A DNA stretch of 64,000 nt from UBA4416 sp040386075 (GCA_040386075.1 JAZKGE010000019.1:186001-250000), one strand, 5' to 3'. Positions 25,417 to 34,201 are shown, numbered from the stretch's first letter. The notes: generated from the letters alone by a model not told the origin. Translations and numbers: made by a program.

Positions 25417-27417
25417 ATGAAAAAACTATTACATCTTTTCTTTGCAATGTCTTCTTTTGCAATTATAAATGCTCAAACACATTATTGTGCAGATCATAAA
25501 GCGCAGCGCTTTAATAAACAGCAGGCAGTTAACGCATCCGTTAAAAAAACAACTCAGTCGGCTGCGGTTCCCGAAAATATGTATGATCTGAAATTTTATC
25601 ATTTAAACATTAATGTTCAGAGAAACTCCTTATATGTCAGCGGAAACGTGAAAAGCCGTGCTAAAGTTGTTACTGCTACATTAGATTCATTTGCTTTTGT
25701 TCTTCACCAAAATCATACAATTGATTCGGTTTATGTAAATGGCGCTAAACGTAATTTTGTGCGCCAGGATAGTTTGGTAAAAGCAACGGCCGGAACACCC
25801 ATTCTTCAAAACCAGTTATTTGATGCCATTGTTTATTATAGAGGTACTTGCCCATCCGGTGGAGGTGCTGCTATTGGTAATGGCTATAACATGGATACAT
25901 CTCCATCATGGGGAAATGAAGTAACCTGGAGCTTAAGCGAGAGTTTTGTTGCCTATGAATGGTTTCCATGTAAACAGGACTTGAGAGATAAAATAGATTC
26001 ATCCTGGGTTTATGCCACAACCGATTCGGTAAATATGGTGGGGTCTAATGGTTTATTAAAAAACGTAGTGACCATTGGTAACAAAAAACGTTACGAATGG
26101 AAATCAAAATACCCTATTGATTATTATTTGATCTCAATAGCAACCGCTAAATATAAGCCGTATATTTTATATGCTAAACCTCAATACTTAGTAAACGATT
26201 CTATTTATATCCAGAATTTTATTTACGACAATGCCATTAGTAACACAGCATGGAATACACAAAAAGCAGCTTTAAATAAAATTGTTCCTACCCTGGAACT
26301 GCAATCTAAGCTGTTTGGTATGTATCCTTTTTATAAAGAAAAATACGGGCACTGCATGGCGCCATTAGGCGGTGGTATGGAACACCAAACCATGACCACT
26401 TTAGGCTTTTTTGATTTTGAATTGGATGCTCACGAGCTTGGCCACCAATGGTGGGGCGATAATGTAACCTGTGCTGCCTGGAAAGATATTTTTATCAATG
26501 AAGGATGGGCCAGCTATTCAGAATATTTATGCCACCAATATATGACAGGTACGGGCACAACTGCTACTCAAAAAATGCTGGATGTACATACAAGTGTTAT
26601 GTCACAACCAGGCGGAAGCTGTTATTTTACCAATGCCGATACAATGAATTCAGGAAGGATATTTAGTTCAAGATTAACTTATGATAAAGGAAGTGCTGTT
26701 ATTCATAGCTTGCGTTATGTAATTAATAATGATTCCATGTTCTTTCAGGCAGTAAGAGGGTTTCAAAACACCTACGCAAAAAGTACCGTAAGTGTTATTG
26801 AGTTTAAAAATTATTTTCAAACGTTCACAGGCATTAACCTAACTCAGTTTTTCAATCAGTGGTATTACGGACAAGGTTACCCAACCTTTTCTGTTTCATG
26901 GAACCAGGGCAACAATGTATTCTATTTAAAATCCACACAAACACAATCGTTCCCAAGTTCAGTGCCATTATTTATTACCGATGTTGATTACCGTATTACA
27001 AGAACAGCTAAGCCCGATACGGTTGTAAGGTTGTTTCACGGTCAGGCTGTAGAAAATTACAGTTTCCCGTTAACCGGTACAGTAACAAGTATTGGCGTTG
27101 ACCCTAACAATTGGATCCTGAATAAAGTAGGAACTAATACAAAAGATATCAATTTAAGTGCCTCTGAATTGGGAGTTGATGAACCATTGGTATACGTTGG
27201 CCCTAATCCTACATCAGATATTTTAAATGTTTATTTATATAATAATGATAAAGCCACAGTTGAAGTAATTGATATCACCGGAAAATTAGTACTTACACAA
27301 AGTGTTAACACACACGGCGAGTTTGATATTTCAAAATATGCTAATGGTATTTATACGGTTACGGTAAAAAATAAAGATGGCAACGTTATTAAAACAAGTA
27401 AAGTAGTTAAGAATTAA
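25417..27417 (+). CDS. Secreted M1-family metallopeptidase with T9SS sorting domain
   Basis: 666 residues. Signal peptide (1-19), N-terminal beta domain, then a gluzincin catalytic domain with H339-E340-L-G-H343 and third zinc ligand E362 in NEGWASY. The usual GxMEN exopeptidase motif reads GGGMEH here, so terminal-amine recognition may be altered. The C-terminus (about 592-666) is a type A T9SS sorting domain (VGPNPTSDILNVYL ... YANGIYTVTV). The product should be a cell-surface or released peptidase that feeds peptides to the cell. It has its own terminator. Confidence 0.92.
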   Translation: MKKLLHLFFAMSSFAIINAQTHYCADHKAQRFNKQQAVNASVKKTTQSAAVPENMYDLKFYHLNINVQRNSLYVSGNVKSRAKVVTATLDSFAFVLHQNHTIDSVYVNGAKRNFVRQDSLVKATAGTPILQNQLFDAIVYYRGTCPSGGGAAIGNGYNMDTSPSWGNEVTWSLSESFVAYEWFPCKQDLRDKIDSSWVYATTDSVNMVGSNGLLKNVVTIGNKKRYEWKSKYPIDYYLISIATAKYKPYILYAKPQYLVNDSIYIQNFIYDNAISNTAWNTQKAALNKIVPTLELQSKLFGMYPFYKEKYGHCMAPLGGGMEHQTMTTLGFFDFELDAHELGHQWWGDNVTCAAWKDIFINEGWASYSEYLCHQYMTGTGTTATQKMLDVHTSVMSQPGGSCYFTNADTMNSGRIFSSRLTYDKGSAVIHSLRYVINNDSMFFQAVRGFQNTYAKSTVSVIEFKNYFQTFTGINLTQFFNQWYYGQGYPTFSVSWNQGNNVFYLKSTQTQSFPSSVPLFITDVDYRITRTAKPDTVVRLFHGQAVENYSFPLTGTVTSIGVDPNNWILNKVGTNTKDINLSASELGVDEPLVYVGPNPTSDILNVYLYNNDKATVEVIDITGKLVLTQSVNTHGEFDISKYANGIYTVTVKNKDGNVIKTSKVVKN

Positions 27418-27441
27418 TTTTCTTTCATCTTAACATTAAGG

Positions 27442-27468
27442 ATCCCGGCTATTCGTCGGGATTTTTTT
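27442..27468 (+). terminator. Terminator of the M1 peptidase gene
   Basis: Stem ATCCCGGC pairing with GTCGGGAT (one G-T pair), followed by a run of seven T. Confidence 0.85.
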
Positions 27469-27500
27469 ATTTAGATGTGTTGTGAAGTGGGTTAAAAAAT

Positions 27501-27753
27501 TTGGGCGTGCCCCGGCGGTGGCCGGGTCGGGCTGGCCTACTGCCCCCGATAGCTATCGGGGCTTTTGCTCACTACGTTCGTAAAAGGATTTTCGTTCGCA
27601 TCCCTCACGCGGGGCTTGTAGTAAGATCGAAGTGTAAGCTCCGAACATTGAAATGTGAACCCAGCGTGAGGGATTGTCGCGAAAATCCTTTTTTGAGGCA
27701 CGAAAAAAAGATTGTAGCAAAAGCCCGGTCCGGCTCCCGCCGGACACGCCCAA
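27501..27753. repeat. GGGCGTG palindromic element, copy 1 (complete)
   Basis: About 250 bases bounded by TTGGGCGTGC and CACGCCCA. It is nested: ATCCCTCACGC (27600-27610) faces GCGTGAGGGAT (27664-27674), AAAGGATTTTCG faces GCGAAAATCCTTT, and the palindrome CCCGATAGCTATCGGG lies near the left end. All open frames here belong to the element and are not genes. Other copies: 30556, 32340, 42198, 43171 and 48231. Confidence 0.85.
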
Positions 27754-27771
27754 AAAACAATAAATAAAAAA

Positions 27772-28617
27772 TTAACGCATCCTCCCCACCCAATACGGGA
27801 AAGTAGTTTTAATAGTAGGTTCTGTTTCAAATAATCCAAATACCGCACTGCCACTACCGCTCATGCAAGCATACACAGCACCCATGTCATACAGATCATT
27901 CTTCGTTTTTTCAACCACTGGATATAAATTAAAAATAGATCTTTCGAAATCATTTAAAAGATCCGTTCTCCAGGTTGATATCGGTTGTTGGATCACTTCT
28001 AATAAAGACTTAGCAGGCCGCTGAGGTTTTACTAAACTATACGCTTCTTTAGTATTGCTGTGAACGTTTGGATAAATAATGGCAACATGTAAATGACTTA
28101 AGTCTAAAGGTACATCCGTAAATACGTCTCCTTTTTGTGAGGCAAACACAGGTTTGTTTTTAATAAAGAATGCGCAATCGCTGCCCAATTGTTTGGCAAT
28201 ATCAATACGTTCTTCTTCCGTAAAGTTCAACGTAAATTGTTCATTCAGTAAATTGATAAAGAATGCGGCATCTGCACTTCCGCCACCAAGGCCTGCACCC
28301 ATGGGCAATGTTTTGTGTAAGTATACATCAATGGCAGGCAAAGTTTTTGTTTGCTTAATAATGTTGTAAGCTTTGTATAATAAGTTGTCTGAAATATTAC
28401 CTGATATGGTTAGACCGCTTAAGTGTAAATTAAATTCTTCTTTTGCCACGCTGAGCTTGTCAGTTCGAGCGAAGTCGAGAACCGAAAGGTCAATAACCTC
28501 CAAAGCATCATTCCAGCCAACCGGGTAAAAAATGGTTTCTATATTATGAAAACCATCATCGCGTTTTTCGATAATATTTAATCCCAGGTTTATTTTAGCG
28601 TTCGGAAAACAAATCAT
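27772..28617 (-). CDS. ispE: 4-diphosphocytidyl-2-C-methyl-D-erythritol kinase
   Basis: 281 residues. FPNAKINLGLNI at the N-terminus, the GHMP-kinase ATP motif PMGAGLGGGSADAA (about 106-119) and a C-terminal MSGSGSAVFG are all present. It phosphorylates CDP-methylerythritol in the non-mevalonate isoprenoid pathway. Residues about 46-54 (SVLDFARTD) are encoded by a copy of a dispersed palindromic repeat (28459-28482), lying in frame in the variable loop between the first sheet and the LHLSGL strand, which makes the loop roughly ten residues longer than I expect. The catalytic motifs are untouched. Confidence 0.95.
   Translation of the reverse strand: MICFPNAKINLGLNIIEKRDDGFHNIETIFYPVGWNDALEVIDLSVLDFARTDKLSVAKEEFNLHLSGLTISGNISDNLLYKAYNIIKQTKTLPAIDVYLHKTLPMGAGLGGGSADAAFFINLLNEQFTLNFTEEERIDIAKQLGSDCAFFIKNKPVFASQKGDVFTDVPLDLSHLHVAIIYPNVHSNTKEAYSLVKPQRPAKSLLEVIQQPISTWRTDLLNDFERSIFNLYPVVEKTKNDLYDMGAVYACMSGSGSAVFGLFETEPTIKTTFPYWVGRMR
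28459..28482. repeat. Palindromic repeat inserted in frame within ispE
   Basis: These 24 bases are identical to 22820-22843, an intergenic hairpin. The length is a multiple of three, and the frame of ispE passes through it without a stop. Confidence 0.8.
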
Positions 28618-28668
28618 GTTGTAAAACTATACATTTTAATGAAACCCTCTTTCTTAAAAACAATTTTT

Positions 28669-28825
28669 AACCACATAGAAACATAGGTTGGATTGTGTAG
28701 ATTAAAAAAGCAGTTGGCGTAGTAGTCACATATAGTTAATTGAAGCAAAGCTTCAATTCTATGTTTCCTTGCTTTCTTCTATTCTAAAAATTCACATTTA
28801 TCCTTATCTATGTCTCTATGTGGCT
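28669..28825. repeat. Inverted-repeat element (ACCACATAGA...) in the ispE-accA gap
   Basis: The left arm AACCACATAGAAACATAG (28669-28686) matches the complement of the right arm CTATGTCTCTATGTGGCT (28808-28825) at 16 of 18 bases. A perfect small palindrome AATTGAAGC-AAA-GCTTCAATT (28738-28758) lies between. This repeat fills most of the 324-base gap between the divergent genes; nothing else coding is seen there. Confidence 0.65.
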
Positions 28826-28907
28826 AAATCTGTACTTTCCTACAAAATGGACTTAATTTAGCATTGAAAACCAATCACTTACAAGTGGCGTTTTTTCATT
28901 TTTTTAG

Positions 28908-28915
28908 TATCTTTG
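28908..28915 (+). promoter_or_regulatory. -7 box TATCTTTG of accA
   Basis: Exact TAnnTTTG match 27 bases before the accA ATG. The -33 region is T-rich without a clear TTTG. Confidence 0.55.
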
Positions 28916-28941
28916 CCCCCTAACTAATTACACTACAAACA

Positions 28942-29904
28942 ATGATTTATCTTGATTTTGAAAAGCCAATTCAGGAGTTAGAAGAAGAATTAGAAAAATT
29001 GAAAAGCGTTGCCGAAAAAAGCAAGGTGGATATGACTAAAGGGATTAACGAACTGGAAGCAAAAATTCACTCAAAACGCGTTGAGATCTTTTCTAACTTA
29101 ACTCCATGGCAACGTGTGCAAGTAAGTCGTCATCCCGAAAGACCGTATACCTTAGCATATATCGACGCTGTTTCTAATAGTTCATTCATTGAGTTGCATG
29201 GCGACCGAACTGTAGGCGATGATAAAGCCATGGTTGGTGGATTTGGAGATGTTGACGGACAAACTGTAATGTTCATTGGCCAACAAAAAGGGATCAATAC
29301 CAAAATGCGTCAGATACGTCGTTTTGGTATGGCAAATCCCGAAGGTTACCGTAAAGCATTGCGCTTAATGAAAATGGCCGAAAAATTCAACAAACCTATC
29401 GTTACTTTTATTGATACTCCCGGCGCCTACCCTGGATTAGAAGCTGAAGAACGCGGACAAGGCGAAGCCATTGCACGAAATTTATTGGAAATGACCCAGT
29501 TAAAAGTTCCTGTAATTTGTATCATCATTGGCGAGGGAGCCAGCGGTGGAGCATTAGGTATTGGAATTGGCGATAAAGTATTGATGCTGGAAAACACCTG
29601 GTACTCGGTTATTTCTCCCGAGTCATGTTCATCTATCTTATGGCGTAGCTGGAGCTTTAAAGAAACAGCTGCCGAAGCTTTAAAATTAACAGCAGATGAT
29701 ATGAGCAAAAATGGATTGATAGATGGTATCATCAACGAACCTTTAGGTGGCGCTCATAACGATCAAACTACCATGTTTGCAACCGTAAAAGCAGAGATCT
29801 TAAAACATTTAGAGACCCTAAAAAAACAAACACCTGATGAACGTATCAATGCCCGCATCGAAAAATTCAGCAACATGGGTGTGGTACACGAATTAGAAAA
29901 TTAA
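28942..29904 (+). CDS. accA: Acetyl-CoA carboxylase, carboxyltransferase subunit alpha
   Basis: 320 residues. N-terminal coiled coil (FEKPIQELEEELEKL), then LTPWQRVQVSRHPERPYT, ELHGDRTVGDDKAMVGGFG, FIDTPGAYPG, GEGASGGALGIGIGDKV and SPESCSSILWR, all typical of AccA. With AccD it transfers CO2 from biotin carboxyl carrier protein to acetyl-CoA, making malonyl-CoA for fatty-acid synthesis. It is followed by efp 29 bases downstream, so the two are probably co-transcribed up to the hairpin at 30521. Confidence 0.97.
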   Translation: MIYLDFEKPIQELEEELEKLKSVAEKSKVDMTKGINELEAKIHSKRVEIFSNLTPWQRVQVSRHPERPYTLAYIDAVSNSSFIELHGDRTVGDDKAMVGGFGDVDGQTVMFIGQQKGINTKMRQIRRFGMANPEGYRKALRLMKMAEKFNKPIVTFIDTPGAYPGLEAEERGQGEAIARNLLEMTQLKVPVICIIIGEGASGGALGIGIGDKVLMLENTWYSVISPESCSSILWRSWSFKETAAEALKLTADDMSKNGLIDGIINEPLGGAHNDQTTMFATVKAEILKHLETLKKQTPDERINARIEKFSNMGVVHELEN

Positions 29905-29933
29905 AAAAGATAACACAATAAAATTTAGAACAA

Positions 29934-30497
29934 ATGGCAGATACAGGAGATATTAACGTAGGATCGATCATCCGTTTCAATAACGAATTAGTAATTATTA
30001 CTGAGTGGCAACACCGCACACCGGGTAACTTACGTGCTTTTTACCAGGCTAAAATGCGTAACTTAATTAACGGTAAACAAACCGAGAACCGTTTCAGAAG
30101 TGGTGAAGGTGTTGATGTGGTACGTGTGGAATTTAAGAACATGCAGTACATTTACCAGGAAGGTGAATTTGCCGTGTGTATGGATAAAGAAACGTTCGAA
30201 CAGGTATATGTGCCTGTAGCTTTATTCGGACCAAGTTTCCAGTTCTTAAAAGAAGAAATGGAAGTAAAAATTTCTTTTGAAGGTGATACCGTTATTTTAG
30301 CAGAAGCACCAACATTTGTGGTTTGCGAAATTTCTTATGCAGAGCCTGGAGTTAAAGGCGATACAGCAACCAACACATTAAAACCTGCTACCTTAGATTC
30401 AGGTGCAACAGTAAGTGTTCCTTTATTTTGTAACGAAGGCGACCTGGTAAAAGTTGATACACGCACCGCTACTTATGTAGAAAGAGTTAAGAAATAA
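29934..30497 (+). CDS. efp: Translation elongation factor P
   Basis: 187 residues with all three beta-barrel domains; ends GDLVKVDTRTATYVERVKK. It relieves ribosome stalling at proline runs. The tip of the domain I loop reads HRTPGNLRAFYQ: Asn32 lies where E. coli EF-P has the modified Lys34, with Leu33 and Arg34 after it. This NLR loop is, as I recall, shared with Pedobacter-type EF-P, so the protein probably does not use EpmA lysylation. Terminator at 30521. Confidence 0.96.
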   Translation: MADTGDINVGSIIRFNNELVIITEWQHRTPGNLRAFYQAKMRNLINGKQTENRFRSGEGVDVVRVEFKNMQYIYQEGEFAVCMDKETFEQVYVPVALFGPSFQFLKEEMEVKISFEGDTVILAEAPTFVVCEISYAEPGVKGDTATNTLKPATLDSGATVSVPLFCNEGDLVKVDTRTATYVERVKK

Positions 30498-30520
30498 TTT
30501 TTATTTTAAATATTATACTG

Positions 30521-30552
30521 AATCCCTTTGTTATTTAGCAAAGGGATTTTTG
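30521..30552 (+). terminator. Terminator of accA-efp
   Basis: Perfect 10-bp stem AATCCCTTTG/CAAAGGGATT (30521-30530 with 30539-30548), followed by TTT. Confidence 0.88.
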
Positions 30553-30555
30553 TTT

Positions 30556-30801
30556 TGGGCGTGCCCCGGCGGTGGCCGGGTCGGGCTGGCCCACTGCAAT
30601 CTTTTATTCACTACGTTCGTAAAAGGATTTTCGTTCGCATCCCTCACGCGAGGCTTGAAATAAGATCGAAGTGTAAACTCCGAACTGTGAAACGTAAAAC
30701 CCGCGTGAGGGATGCAAGCGAAAAGCCCACAGCACGAGGGACGAGTGCGAGGACTTGAAGCGACAGCCCGACCCCGCCGCCTCTTTGCAGGGCACGCCCC
30801 A
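30556..30801. repeat. GGGCGTG palindromic element, copy 2 (complete)
   Basis: The left 130 bases are nearly identical to copy 1 (GGGCGTGCCCCGGCGGTGGC, GTAAAAGGATTTTCGTTCGC, CCCTCACGCG). The right part has GCGTGAGGGATGCAAGCG and a variant end GGCACGCCCC. It sits exactly between two terminators. Frames inside it are not genes. Confidence 0.85.
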
Positions 30802-30813
30802 TTCTTAAAAACA

Positions 30814-30849
30814 AAAATCCCTACAACCGAAAACAGTTGCAGGGATTTT
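30814..30849 (-). terminator. Terminator of the low-complexity gene
   Basis: AAAATCCCT/AGGGATTTT stem extended by CAAC/GTTG after a one-base mismatch. It lies just downstream, on the minus strand, of the gene ending at 30869. Confidence 0.8.
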
Positions 30850-30868
30850 CGCATTAAGGGTTAAAACC

Positions 30869-31910
30869 TTACCAGGCCAATTCATCTTCCCTCACACCTC
30901 GGCGCGAGTAGTTGCCTTCGTTTCTGTAACCTGTTGTAAAAGCTTCATCCGATCCGTATCCGCGTCCGCGGTTCGATCCGCTGTAACGACCCGTGTAGCT
31001 ATTACTATTGTCGGTATAGCCTCTGCGGTCGTTATCACTATCGTTACGGTTGCGGCCATTGTAGCTGCTGCTATAATCGTTTCCGTATGAGCTACGCTCA
31101 CGTCCGTAGTCGTTATCACGGCTGCTGTTGCTATTTCGGTAACTGTTGTCGGAACTGTTATTTTTATTACGACTGTTGTAAATGCCGTAATCGCTTTCAT
31201 AGCTGTTGCGTTCATTACGTCCGTATGGGCTGTTGTTACGTTCCGATTCGTAGTAACCGTTGTTACGTCCCGATCCTGAACTTCTGTAAGAAGATTCGCC
31301 GCGACTGGATGGTGTACGCTGGTTCTCTCTACGGTAGCCACTTCCGGTTGTACCATAATAACGGTTGCTGGTTTCATAATCGTAGTCGTTTTCACGTCCG
31401 TATTCTANNNNNNNNNNAGTCATCGTCATCATCGTGAGTAGCATTATAACGTTTTTGATAAGCGCTGTCACGGTGATCATCATCGTAACGATCTTCATAA
31501 CGCGATGTTCTGCGATCGTCATCACGGTCATTTGTTAAGTTGTTCCAGCCTTCGCGAATGCGGTCGCCGGCACGTTCAAAAATGTTACGTCCGTTCGATT
31601 CGGTTCTTCTGTCGCTGCGTCCATCGTTATAGTACCAGTTGCGGGCAGGCGATGAGTAATTATCATCATACCCATCGTCATAACCACTCGACTCATTTCT
31701 GTAACTATTGCTGCCGTTATAATAATCTCGTTCCTCGTCATTTGATGAAGAGCGTCCACGTCCCTGGCCGTATGATGTTGATCCGTAAACATCGTCGCTA
31801 CGACGATTCCCAGTATTATAATAATTATCAGAGCTACGATAACTGTTGTTTTCGTTGCGGTCGCGCTCGTTACGAGAGCTTGTTCCGCGTTTTTGAGTGT
31901 TGTAATTCAT
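30869..31910 (-). CDS. Low-complexity Arg/Ser/Asn/Tyr/Asp/Gly-rich protein, interrupted by an assembly gap
   Basis: Two frames on the minus strand, 31910 to the N run and the N run to 30869, have the same composition and must be one gene of about 345 residues. The 10 N at 31408-31417 leave the halves out of frame with each other, so the true gap size differs from 10. The N-terminal half (MNYNTQKRGTSSRNERDRNE) contains the only ordered-looking segment, NIFERAGDRIREGWNNLTND (about 105-124). The C-terminal half is full of RN, YG, SSY and RR motifs and ends GVREDELAW. No family identified. Composition suggests a disordered, possibly nucleic-acid-binding or stress-related protein. Confidence 0.65.
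31408..31417. other. Assembly gap (10 N)
   Basis: Ten N in the middle of a repetitive coding stretch. The flanking frames do not join, so the real length is not 10. Confidence 0.98.
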
Positions 31911-32339
31911 AATGTGTTTTAGTTTTTAATTAGTGAATATTGTTTTAAAAAGGGCATGGCATGCCCTTTCCCATAAGGGCTTAAAATTTCATACCGTAAA
32001 GTGGGGAAATTGTAATTACTTAAAACACAGTAAATTTTATAAAATTGGCCTGTTTCCCTGTTGCCAATTTCCCACATTTTTTTGTGGAGTGGTTTCTACG
32101 CGTAATTGATAATTAAACAATGCTACGTCACTGCATACATTAGTAATAGTGCGGTTGCTTTTGGCGAAAGAGAGCGAACCGCCATTCTGCGGAGCTACTG
32201 CGGGGTAAATGGAGGTTGGTCTTTCGCCTTGAATTTTTGTTTCTTTTTGTTCAAGCAAAAAGAAAAACGGAAGATGCTTTTGGATACTTTTTGCAAAAGT
32301 ATCAGAGATAAAATGGCAGACAAAGAAAGTAAAAACTGA
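31911..32339. other. Gene-free stretch with a palindrome and repeat-derived sequence
   Basis: Contains the perfect dyad AAAGGGCATG-G-CATGCCCTTT (31949-31969) in the leader of the low-complexity gene, a possible operator or leader hairpin. The remainder (about 32040-32339) contains GCAAAAAGTATC-type short inverted repeats and GGCAAAGAAAGTAA-like words that recur near 42370. A 115-codon minus-strand frame here (32037-32384) runs into the GGGCGTG element and is not believed. Confidence 0.5.
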
Positions 32340-32483
32340 ACGTCGAACTTTGAAACGTAAACCCCGCGTGAGGGATTCAGGCATTTGTCTGAGCTCTTTT
32401 TATTTGTCCCGCAGGGTAAAAAAAAGCGCCCCGATAGCTATCGGGGGCCGAAAGCCGACCCGGCCCCCGCCGGGGCACGCCCA
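32340..32483. repeat. GGGCGTG palindromic element, copy 3 (right half only)
   Basis: Begins near CGTCGAACTTTGAAACGTAA, includes CCGCGTGAGGGATT and CCCGATAGCTATCGGG, and ends GGGGCACGCCC. The stretch ATTTGTCTGAGCTC ... TATTTGTCCC is the reverse complement of the left part of copy 6 at 48231. Confidence 0.75.
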
Positions 32484-32490
32484 AAAAAAA

Positions 32491-33162
32491 TTAAACAACA
32501 ACAAAATTCCCCTCGCTCATGGTAACCGAACGGGTAATGTAGGAGCGCATCAATTCAAGATCATGTGAAGAAACAATAATTAACTTACGTTGCTCTGCAC
32601 ACAATTGCTTAAGAATACCAAACAACTGGTGTTTGGATGTGTGATCTAAAAAAGCAGTAGGCTCATCTAATACAATAATGGGTGTTTGCTGCGCTAACGA
32701 TTTAGCGATCATTACTTTTTGACGCTGCCCGTCGCTAAGCTCATCAATGAGTTTATGTTTTAAAGGAACCAGGTTTAACTGCTCTAATGCCGTGTTTACA
32801 ATAGCTTCATCTTTGGCACTTAATTTTCCGAATATATTAATGTATGGTGTGCGGCCACTTGCAACCACATCCCACACACTTAAATTAAAACCACCAATTT
32901 TTTCGGTAACCACTATCGAAAGTAATTGTGCTATTTGTTGTGCCGAGTGATCTGTAATGCTTTTAGAGTTAATGGTTATCTCTCCGGCCAAAGGCGCTAA
33001 GTTACCGGTAATGGTTTTTAAGAGCGTTGATTTACCAATACCGTTATCGCCCATCAGCCCAACTAGATCGCCGGCATTTAACATAGCGTTGATGTTGCTG
33101 AACACCGTATTGTGTTTGCCTTTGGTTTTATAACCTATGTCTAAATGCTTTATCTCTATCAT
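32491..33162 (-). CDS. ABC importer ATP-binding protein (FecE/BtuD type)
   Basis: 223 residues. Walker A GDNGIGKST (about 39-47), ABC signature LSDGQ, Walker B IIVLDEP and the switch His in SSHD are all present. It powers the permease encoded upstream; its ATG overlaps the permease stop by 4 bases (ATGA). The set matches type II importers for siderophore-iron, heme or cobalamin. The substrate is not evident. The ATG at 33162 gives a standard N-terminus. Confidence 0.9.
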   Translation of the reverse strand: MIEIKHLDIGYKTKGKHNTVFSNINAMLNAGDLVGLMGDNGIGKSTLLKTITGNLAPLAGEITINSKSITDHSAQQIAQLLSIVVTEKIGGFNLSVWDVVASGRTPYINIFGKLSAKDEAIVNTALEQLNLVPLKHKLIDELSDGQRQKVMIAKSLAQQTPIIVLDEPTAFLDHTSKHQLFGILKQLCAEQRKLIIVSSHDLELMRSYITRSVTMSEGNFVVV

Positions 33163-34160
33163 CCTACACTTAATTTAGATCTGAACAATAAATAAATAAC
33201 CACCGGCGAACCTATTAACGTTGTTACCGTATTAATTGGCAGCATGAACTGGCTGCTCATTACCTGGCAAATAACATCGGCCAGTAAAACAACACAGGCA
33301 CCCAGCAATAAACAAAAAACCATTTGGTGTAAATGATGGGATGTTTTAAAGAACAGGCGCGAAGCAATGGGAACCGAAATGCCTACAAAAGCAATGGGTC
33401 CGCAAAAGGCAGTAATAACGCCAACCAAAATAGCGGTAATGATAATGATGGATAACCTAAGTGCGTTCACATTAACACCCAGGTTTTGCGCGTATTGTTC
33501 GTTCAGTAAAATAGCGTTGAGGGGTTTCACAAAAAAGAAAGCAGCAATAACCGTCATTCCAAAAACAGGAATAATAAAAACCAGATCTTTTAAGGTAGTG
33601 CTGCCCACACTGCCCATGCTCCACATAATAAATGTTTTCACGCTTTCGGCACTGCTCATAAATTCTATCAGGCTTTCTATTGATCCTAAAATTTGCCCCA
33701 GCATTAAACCAACCAGCAATACAGTAATATTACTTTTATTTTTTCTGGAGATCAGTAAAATAATCAGCGTTACAAAAAAAGCACCGGCTATCGAAAACAG
33801 GGTGACAATACTTTTGCCCATAAAATAAAAACCCGATACCTGAACCGAAGATACCAGCATGGTAGCAATGGCCACAAACAAACTGGAACCGCTGCTCACA
33901 CCTAATACATAAGGTCCAGCCAATGGGTTTCGAAACAAACTTTGCATCAGCAAACCACACAATGCCAGACCCGATCCGGCAATAACGGAGGTTAATGTTT
34001 TGGGTAATCGAATATCATAGAGTATGGTAGCAAATAAAGGATCGCTGCTTTCAATCGAAAATAAATTCACGCTGCCAAAGCATAGGTCGGCAATAAGCAA
34101 AGCCATTAATGCCAGCGTTAAATAAAAAACAATAAGTATGAATTTAGACCTTGTCAACAT
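33159..34160 (-). CDS. FecCD-family ABC importer permease
   Basis: 333 residues, about ten membrane helices. RLPKTLTSVIAGSGLALCGLLMQ, NPLAGPYVLGVSSGSSL and GPIAFVGISVPIASR are hallmarks of the FecCD/BtuC permease family, including the segment that docks the ATPase. It lies between the substrate-binding protein gene (142-base gap holding a repeat) and the ATPase gene (4-base overlap). Confidence 0.93.
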   Translation of the reverse strand: MLTRSKFILIVFYLTLALMALLIADLCFGSVNLFSIESSDPLFATILYDIRLPKTLTSVIAGSGLALCGLLMQSLFRNPLAGPYVLGVSSGSSLFVAIATMLVSSVQVSGFYFMGKSIVTLFSIAGAFFVTLIILLISRKNKSNITVLLVGLMLGQILGSIESLIEFMSSAESVKTFIMWSMGSVGSTTLKDLVFIIPVFGMTVIAAFFFVKPLNAILLNEQYAQNLGVNVNALRLSIIIITAILVGVITAFCGPIAFVGISVPIASRLFFKTSHHLHQMVFCLLLGACVVLLADVICQVMSSQFMLPINTVTTLIGSPVVIYLLFRSKLSVG

Positions 34161-34201
34161 CCAAATTTACAGTTCTTTTTCAATATTGGAACACTTAATT
34201 G

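Noticed and set aside
27501..27854. Several overlapping 60-105 codon frames on both strands
   Set aside because: All lie in the GGGCGTG repeat element or its edge; equivalent frames recur in the other copies, and the sequence is palindromic.
30528..30854. 76-, 107- and 63-codon frames
   Set aside because: Produced by the second GGGCGTG copy; no start context.
30892..31792. Frames of 85-172 codons in other phases in the low-complexity region
   Set aside because: Only one phase per side of the gap gives the shared R/S/N/Y/G composition; the rest are Thr/Ala/Val-rich or Cys/His/Tyr-rich shadows.
32037..32384. 115-codon minus-strand frame
   Set aside because: It starts inside the third GGGCGTG copy and crosses repeat-derived sequence; no domain.
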